Below are positions 10,159 through 13,945 of a DNA stretch of 13,945 nt, in pieces (the stretch's first letter is position 1; every line of letters starts with the position of its first letter). The position numbers and the translations under genes were made by a program. Source of the stretch: Patescibacteria group bacterium. GTDB taxonomy: Bacteria; Patescibacteriota; Doudnabacteria; UBA920. The notes beneath the pieces were generated by a model that worked only from the letters and a program-made list of their open reading frames with translations, had not been told where the DNA came from and ran no database searches. The stretch is from the NCBI GenBank assembly GCA_023473845.1, contig JAMCYA010000009.1, positions 6,190 to 20,134 on the forward strand. The letters run 5' to 3'.

Positions 10159-13100
10159 ATGAAAATTTCCACAAAACTTATCCTGGGCCTATTATCCTTA
10201 TCTGCCGTTGCCGCTTTTTTGGTGGTTCTGCCCGACAAATCCAAGGCCGTAAATACGGTACCCACACCGGTAAACGAATGTCTGACTACGGTCATGGGCG
10301 GGTATATCGTGTGTTATACGCTGGATAACGTGACAATTACCCCCACCAATGTCAATTATACTTATGGCTCTGGCGGCAGCCAGGCGTATTCCATTTCCGC
10401 GCATTTGAAAATCGACCGGGCCCGGACTTCCCCCCAAATAAAAAATATTAATTTTTTTGGACTTTATTCCGCGGTGCAAAGCGGCACCAACGTGCCTTCG
10501 TATGCCGTAGGTTATAACACGCAATGTACGCCGGGGGTAAACGACAACTTTCTTGCCTGCAGCCTTTCGGGCGCCGCGTATGCCCCCACGGGCAGCGATG
10601 AGTCCTGGGGCAGCCTTAATGACACTCTGACCATCCACGATAGCGTTATTGTTAACGGCGGCGAATACATTACGATTTTTACTGACTTGAGGTATTCTTT
10701 TATCTACACTTACAACGGCCTTAATTATAGCGTCGGCCAGTTTGCCACCGGCCCGACATTGACTATTACCGGTATCCGTCCGCAGTGCTCTATCAGTTCT
10801 TTTACGGCCGACAGCCCGACAGTCAGCTATAACGGTTCTACGAATTTAAGGTTTGCGCTAAGCGGCAGCTTTCCCTGGAATATTTCCACGTTAAGCGGTT
10901 CCGGCTCGGCCAGCCCGTCTTCTGGCACTTCTTCTTCCGGAGTGTCATCGAGCGGTTCGTTAACCAGCACCACTACGTACAGGCTTTCCTGCGGTTCCAC
11001 TTATCGGGACGTGACTGTGAGTGTTGCCTCCGCTCCGGTTTGCAGCCCGAGCAATGCCAGCGGCAGTCCGGGCAGCGGAGTTTTCCTTTCAGCTTCAGGA
11101 GGCGACGGCAACTATTCCTGGAGCACGCCCAGCAGCTCGACCTCCTGCGGCAATAGCGCCAGCTGCACTGTGACTTACAGCTCGGCAGGCACCTACAGCG
11201 CCACGGTAACCAGTGCCGGGCAATCCAGCAACTGTTCAGTTAACATCTCTTCATTGTGCGGTAACGGGGTTATTAATCCGGGCGAGCAGTGCGACGGTTC
11301 CAACCTAAACGGCCAGACCTGCTCCAGCCAGGGTTATGTCAGCGGTACCTTGTCCTGCAATTCCAACTGTACTTTCAACACCTCGGCCTGCTCCAGCAGC
11401 GGCACGCAGTCGATTTCTGCCAGCAAACTGAGCTGCACGGGCAGTAACGCCACTTATAATATCCACGCAGTTTCCACAGCCAACAATTTTTACATTAAAT
11501 TGATTGATGCTTTGGGTAGTACCAACATCATGACGAGTATGAATGAGCCGGTGACCACTGCAACTGGCCGGGATTACACTACGGGTGCCTGGGTCACCAA
11601 CAACATGCGCTTCCAGCTGATTAACGCCGGCACGGGCGCGGTTATGGCCGAAACTAATGTGGGCAATACGGGCTGCGTGACCACTTCCCCGACTTGTACA
11701 ATCAGTGCTTCGCCCAGCTCTGGTACGGGGTCGGCCACTGGCAACCTAACCTGGAGCTCTTCTAATGCCACGTCTTGCACCGCCAGCGGCGGCTGGTCAG
11801 GGGCTAAGGCCACCAGCGGCACCCAGAGCTACGGCACCATTTATTCTTCAACCACGTATTCTTTATCTTGCACCAACGGTTCGACTACCGGTTCGTGCTC
11901 GACCACGGTTAATGTGGGCGCCTCCACCCCCTTGTACCGCTGCAGCGGCAGCTCCTGCATCCGCGACGACATCAGCGGTTCTTACACTACATCCAACTGT
12001 AACAACACCTGCAGCGTGGTTACTCCCAAATACCGCTGCAGCGGCAGCTCCTGCATCCGCGACGACATCAGCGGTTCTTACACTACATCCAACTGTAACA
12101 ACACCTGCAGCGTGGCGACCTTGAGCTGTGCGCCTGCCATACAGAATGTAACGGCTGGCCAGTATGCTAACTTTGCCGCTACAGGGGGCACAGGCAGCTA
12201 CTTCTGGGTTGCTTCCGGGGGCAACCCCAGCGTAGGCTATAATTGGATGTTTTCCACGGCCTATCCTTCGCAGGGCGCCTATTCTGTGGCTGTGTACAGC
12301 GGTACCCAGACAGCTTATTGTTCCGTAAGCGTTCAACCGGCTGGCGGGGGACCTAGCGACTTGACTGTCTCTAATTTTTATCTGACCGATGCTTCGGGTA
12401 ATGCCAAAAATACCTTTGCCCCGGGGGAAAATATTTATCCGGCGGTCACGATTTACAATAACAGCCCCAATCCGGCTGTTTCCAGCCAGGGTTTCTTTTA
12501 CATCAGCCTCTATTCCAACGCGCCCGGCGTGGTAACCCCTGGCACGGGCAGCGATGTCGGAGTTTGGGCCAAGGAAACCGGCAGTATCCCGGCATGGGGT
12601 TTTAAGACCTATTCCATTACCACTAACAGCGCGTACTGGACCAACGATGGCAGCAACCAAAACCACTGGACTAAAGCGACCTTGGGCAGCTATACGGCCC
12701 GGGCTTACGTGGACTCATTTAATTACGTTACGGAAACTAATGAGTCGAACAACCAGGCAATTTACAGCTATGTCGTCGGTTCTTCCAGCCTGCCGCCTTC
12801 GGTGAATATTGATTTGCCTGCAGCCAACGCCACGGTTTCCGGCAACGTGCAGATTGCCGGGTGGGCCATGGACAATACCACCCAAGTGGAAACCGCTATC
12901 TCAAGTGTCAAAGTTTATATTGACGGAGCTTTTGCCGGCAATGCCACGGCCTACAACCGATCGGATGTGTGCGCAGCGTATCCGGGCCGCGTGGGCTGCC
13001 CCAACGTAGGCTATCAGTTTACCTGGAACAGCGCTTCCGTGGCTAATGGTACGCATACCATCCGCATGCTGGCCACGGACAGCGACACCTCGCCTAAAAC

Positions 13101-13945
13101 CGCCTTTATTGACCGGCAGGTGACAGTTAGTAACCCGCCCATTGCAGACATTAAAGCCAACGGTTCAGACGGTCCGATTACGATTTCCTATAACCAGACA
13201 GCCAACATTACCTGGACCTCGACTAACGCGGCCAGCTGTACGGTTTCCCCAGGGGGTTGGACGGGGGCTAACGGCAGCCAAACCACTCCGGCCATTACTT
13301 CTTCCGTGACTTATACTTTAACGTGCATTAACGGCGGCCAGACCGGTTCCGATTTCGTGGTTATTAATATTCCGCCCCCGCCCACCAACCCGGTGGGCAG
13401 CTGTCCGGCTCCAGGCGGCAGCCTGACCGCTTCCTGGACTCCGGCCCCCGGTTATACCCACCATTATTTCCGGGCTTACGATTTGGCCAATGGCTGGCAT
13501 AATTGTACGCTCACGGATATTTGTGTTGATGATTTAGTCGCGACCAGCTACACTTTTGCTACTGTTCCAGGCCACACGTATTCCTGGTGGGTGCATACCC
13601 GCGACACGGCTACCGGTGCTTATAGTAATGCCGTGGGCACCAATGTTTCCTGCGCTGCCGCCGTCTGTCCCGCAGGCGCAGTAACTTTAAGCGCCACTTC
13701 AATTTCTGCCGGCCAGTCAGTCACGGCTTCCGCACCCAGCGGCTGGTCAGGTGGCTCATACAACAGCAGCAATTCCAGCATTGCTTCGGTTTCGGGCAGT
13801 TCCGTTAGAGGCGTTTCCGCGGGTACAGCCGGCATTACGGGTTTTGGGTGGACCGCACCCAATGGCGCAACCAGCTGTTCTTTGTCCAATACCAATCTGA
13901 CAGTTGGACCTCCTCCCGCCCCCACCATCTCCCTCACCCCCAATA
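10159..13945 (+). CDS. Giant secreted multidomain surface protein, 3'-truncated by the window
   Basis: The frame is open without a stop from ATG 10159 to the window end, at least 1262 residues, and starts with a signal peptide (LILGLLSLSAVAAFLVVL, AxA-like site after SKA at residue 30). Approximate order: N-terminal beta domain (31-205); Ig-like (210-295); PKD-like (295-366); Cys-rich repeat CGNGVINPGEQCDG... (367-411) like the Myxococcus CGNG-GE-CD repeat; beta domain (418-510); CPR Ser/Thr Ig repeat with SNATSCTASGGWSG (513-589); two identical-core Cys modules (593-656); PKD-like (655-735); CARDB-like (735-875, ending ETNESNNQ); bacterial Ig-like with VSGNVQIAGWAMD and DVCAAYPGRVGCPNVGY (877-993); a second CPR Ig repeat (995-1073); an FN3-like unit (1075-1170); a Big2-like unit (1170-1254). 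This is an adhesin or envelope architecture with many disulfide-capable cysteines. Catalytic motifs were not seen. The anchor lies beyond the window. Confidence 0.9.
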   Translation, partial: MKISTKLILGLLSLSAVAAFLVVLPDKSKAVNTVPTPVNECLTTVMGGYIVCYTLDNVTITPTNVNYTYGSGGSQAYSISAHLKIDRARTSPQIKNINFFGLYSAVQSGTNVPSYAVGYNTQCTPGVNDNFLACSLSGAAYAPTGSDESWGSLNDTLTIHDSVIVNGGEYITIFTDLRYSFIYTYNGLNYSVGQFATGPTLTITGIRPQCSISSFTADSPTVSYNGSTNLRFALSGSFPWNISTLSGSGSASPSSGTSSSGVSSSGSLTSTTTYRLSCGSTYRDVTVSVASAPVCSPSNASGSPGSGVFLSASGGDGNYSWSTPSSSTSCGNSASCTVTYSSAGTYSATVTSAGQSSNCSVNISSLCGNGVINPGEQCDGSNLNGQTCSSQGYVSGTLSCNSNCTFNTSACSSSGTQSISASKLSCTGSNATYNIHAVSTANNFYIKLIDALGSTNIMTSMNEPVTTATGRDYTTGAWVTNNMRFQLINAGTGAVMAETNVGNTGCVTTSPTCTISASPSSGTGSATGNLTWSSSNATSCTASGGWSGAKATSGTQSYGTIYSSTTYSLSCTNGSTTGSCSTTVNVGASTPLYRCSGSSCIRDDISGSYTTSNCNNTCSVVTPKYRCSGSSCIRDDISGSYTTSNCNNTCSVATLSCAPAIQNVTAGQYANFAATGGTGSYFWVASGGNPSVGYNWMFSTAYPSQGAYSVAVYSGTQTAYCSVSVQPAGGGPSDLTVSNFYLTDASGNAKNTFAPGENIYPAVTIYNNSPNPAVSSQGFFYISLYSNAPGVVTPGTGSDVGVWAKETGSIPAWGFKTYSITTNSAYWTNDGSNQNHWTKATLGSYTARAYVDSFNYVTETNESNNQAIYSYVVGSSSLPPSVNIDLPAANATVSGNVQIAGWAMDNTTQVETAISSVKVYIDGAFAGNATAYNRSDVCAAYPGRVGCPNVGYQFTWNSASVANGTHTIRMLATDSDTSPKTAFIDRQVTVSNPPIADIKANGSDGPITISYNQTANITWTSTNAASCTVSPGGWTGANGSQTTPAITSSVTYTLTCINGGQTGSDFVVINIPPPPTNPVGSCPAPGGSLTASWTPAPGYTHHYFRAYDLANGWHNCTLTDICVDDLVATSYTFATVPGHTYSWWVHTRDTATGAYSNAVGTNVSCAAAVCPAGAVTLSATSISAGQSVTASAPSGWSGGSYNSSNSSIASVSGSSVRGVSAGTAGITGFGWTAPNGATSCSLSNTNLTVGPPPAPTISLTPN
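11935..12115 (+). repeat. 96-bp tandem repeat encoding a four-cysteine module
   Basis: Two copies, 11935-12019 and 12031-12115, are identical over 85 bases with a 96-base period (32 codons). Each encodes YRCSGSSCIRDDISGSYTTS then NCNNTCSV. Only the 11-12 linker bases at the junction differ. The exact nucleotide identity indicates a recent duplication or gene conversion, and the period keeps the reading frame. Confidence 0.95.

Noticed and set aside
10198..10638. A 146-codon minus-strand frame opposite the start of the surface protein
   Set aside because: It is antisense to the signal peptide and N-terminal domain and has no supporting signals.
11863..12666. A 267-codon open frame on the minus strand inside the surface protein gene
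   Set aside because: It is antisense to a well-supported signal-peptide-bearing frame with recognisable domains. Its product contains the tandem repeat read backwards, and it has no promoter or Shine-Dalgarno.

Overview
The window looks like a chromosomal fragment of a Candidatus Patescibacteria (CPR) bacterium, probably a Parcubacteria-type lineage. The evidence is a very large secreted protein built from the Cys/Ser/Thr-rich Ig-like repeats typical of CPR cell-surface proteins (an SNATSC...GGWSG-type motif), an MscL channel with a C-terminal zinc ribbon, short simple enzymes, tight gene packing, and few Shine-Dalgarno sequences combined with -10 boxes placed only 6-7 bases before start codons. 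UGA acts as a normal stop (for example at the ATGA overlap at 4109-4112), so the UGA-recoding Gracilibacteria/Absconditabacteria are excluded. The assignment is an inference from content; no marker gene is present.

Layout. 1-378 is the 3' end of an MFS-type transporter, converging through a bidirectional terminator on mscL (418-819, minus). mscL shares a divergent promoter region with a family 2 glycosyltransferase (906-1619), whose C-terminus is shifted out of frame by a 41-bp duplication-like insertion. It is followed by thpR (1708-2250) and a gamma-glutamylcyclotransferase-like gene (2301-2735). A minus-strand gene of unknown function (2750-3229) has a consensus promoter, a 118-nt folded leader ending in a U-tract, and a perfect AGGAGG. 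Divergent from it is a compact operon: AbrB-like regulator, Bcp peroxiredoxin and MTH1-like Nudix hydrolase (3425-4588), which reads as an oxidative-damage unit. A SulP anion transporter (4730-6355) follows, with its own promoter, a palindrome and a two-hairpin leader.

Next are acylphosphatase, an HD-domain nucleotidase and CutA (6431-7708), then a small charged protein, a membrane-anchored PEBP/YbhB-like protein and an MBL-fold hydrolase (7820-9297), and a tiny Lys/Arg-rich protein (9323-9403) before a strong terminator (9417-9453). The right third holds a single-pass membrane protein (9570-10130) and a secreted multidomain surface protein that starts at 10159 and is still open at the window edge (at least 1262 residues). 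It carries a nearly perfect 96-bp tandem repeat encoding a Cys-rich module.

No CRISPR array, rRNA, tRNA, transposase or phage gene was seen. The most interesting undescribed signals are the folded minus-strand leader at 3247-3364, the potentially reversible 41-bp frameshift in the glycosyltransferase, the 26-codon basic protein, and the repeat-built surface protein.
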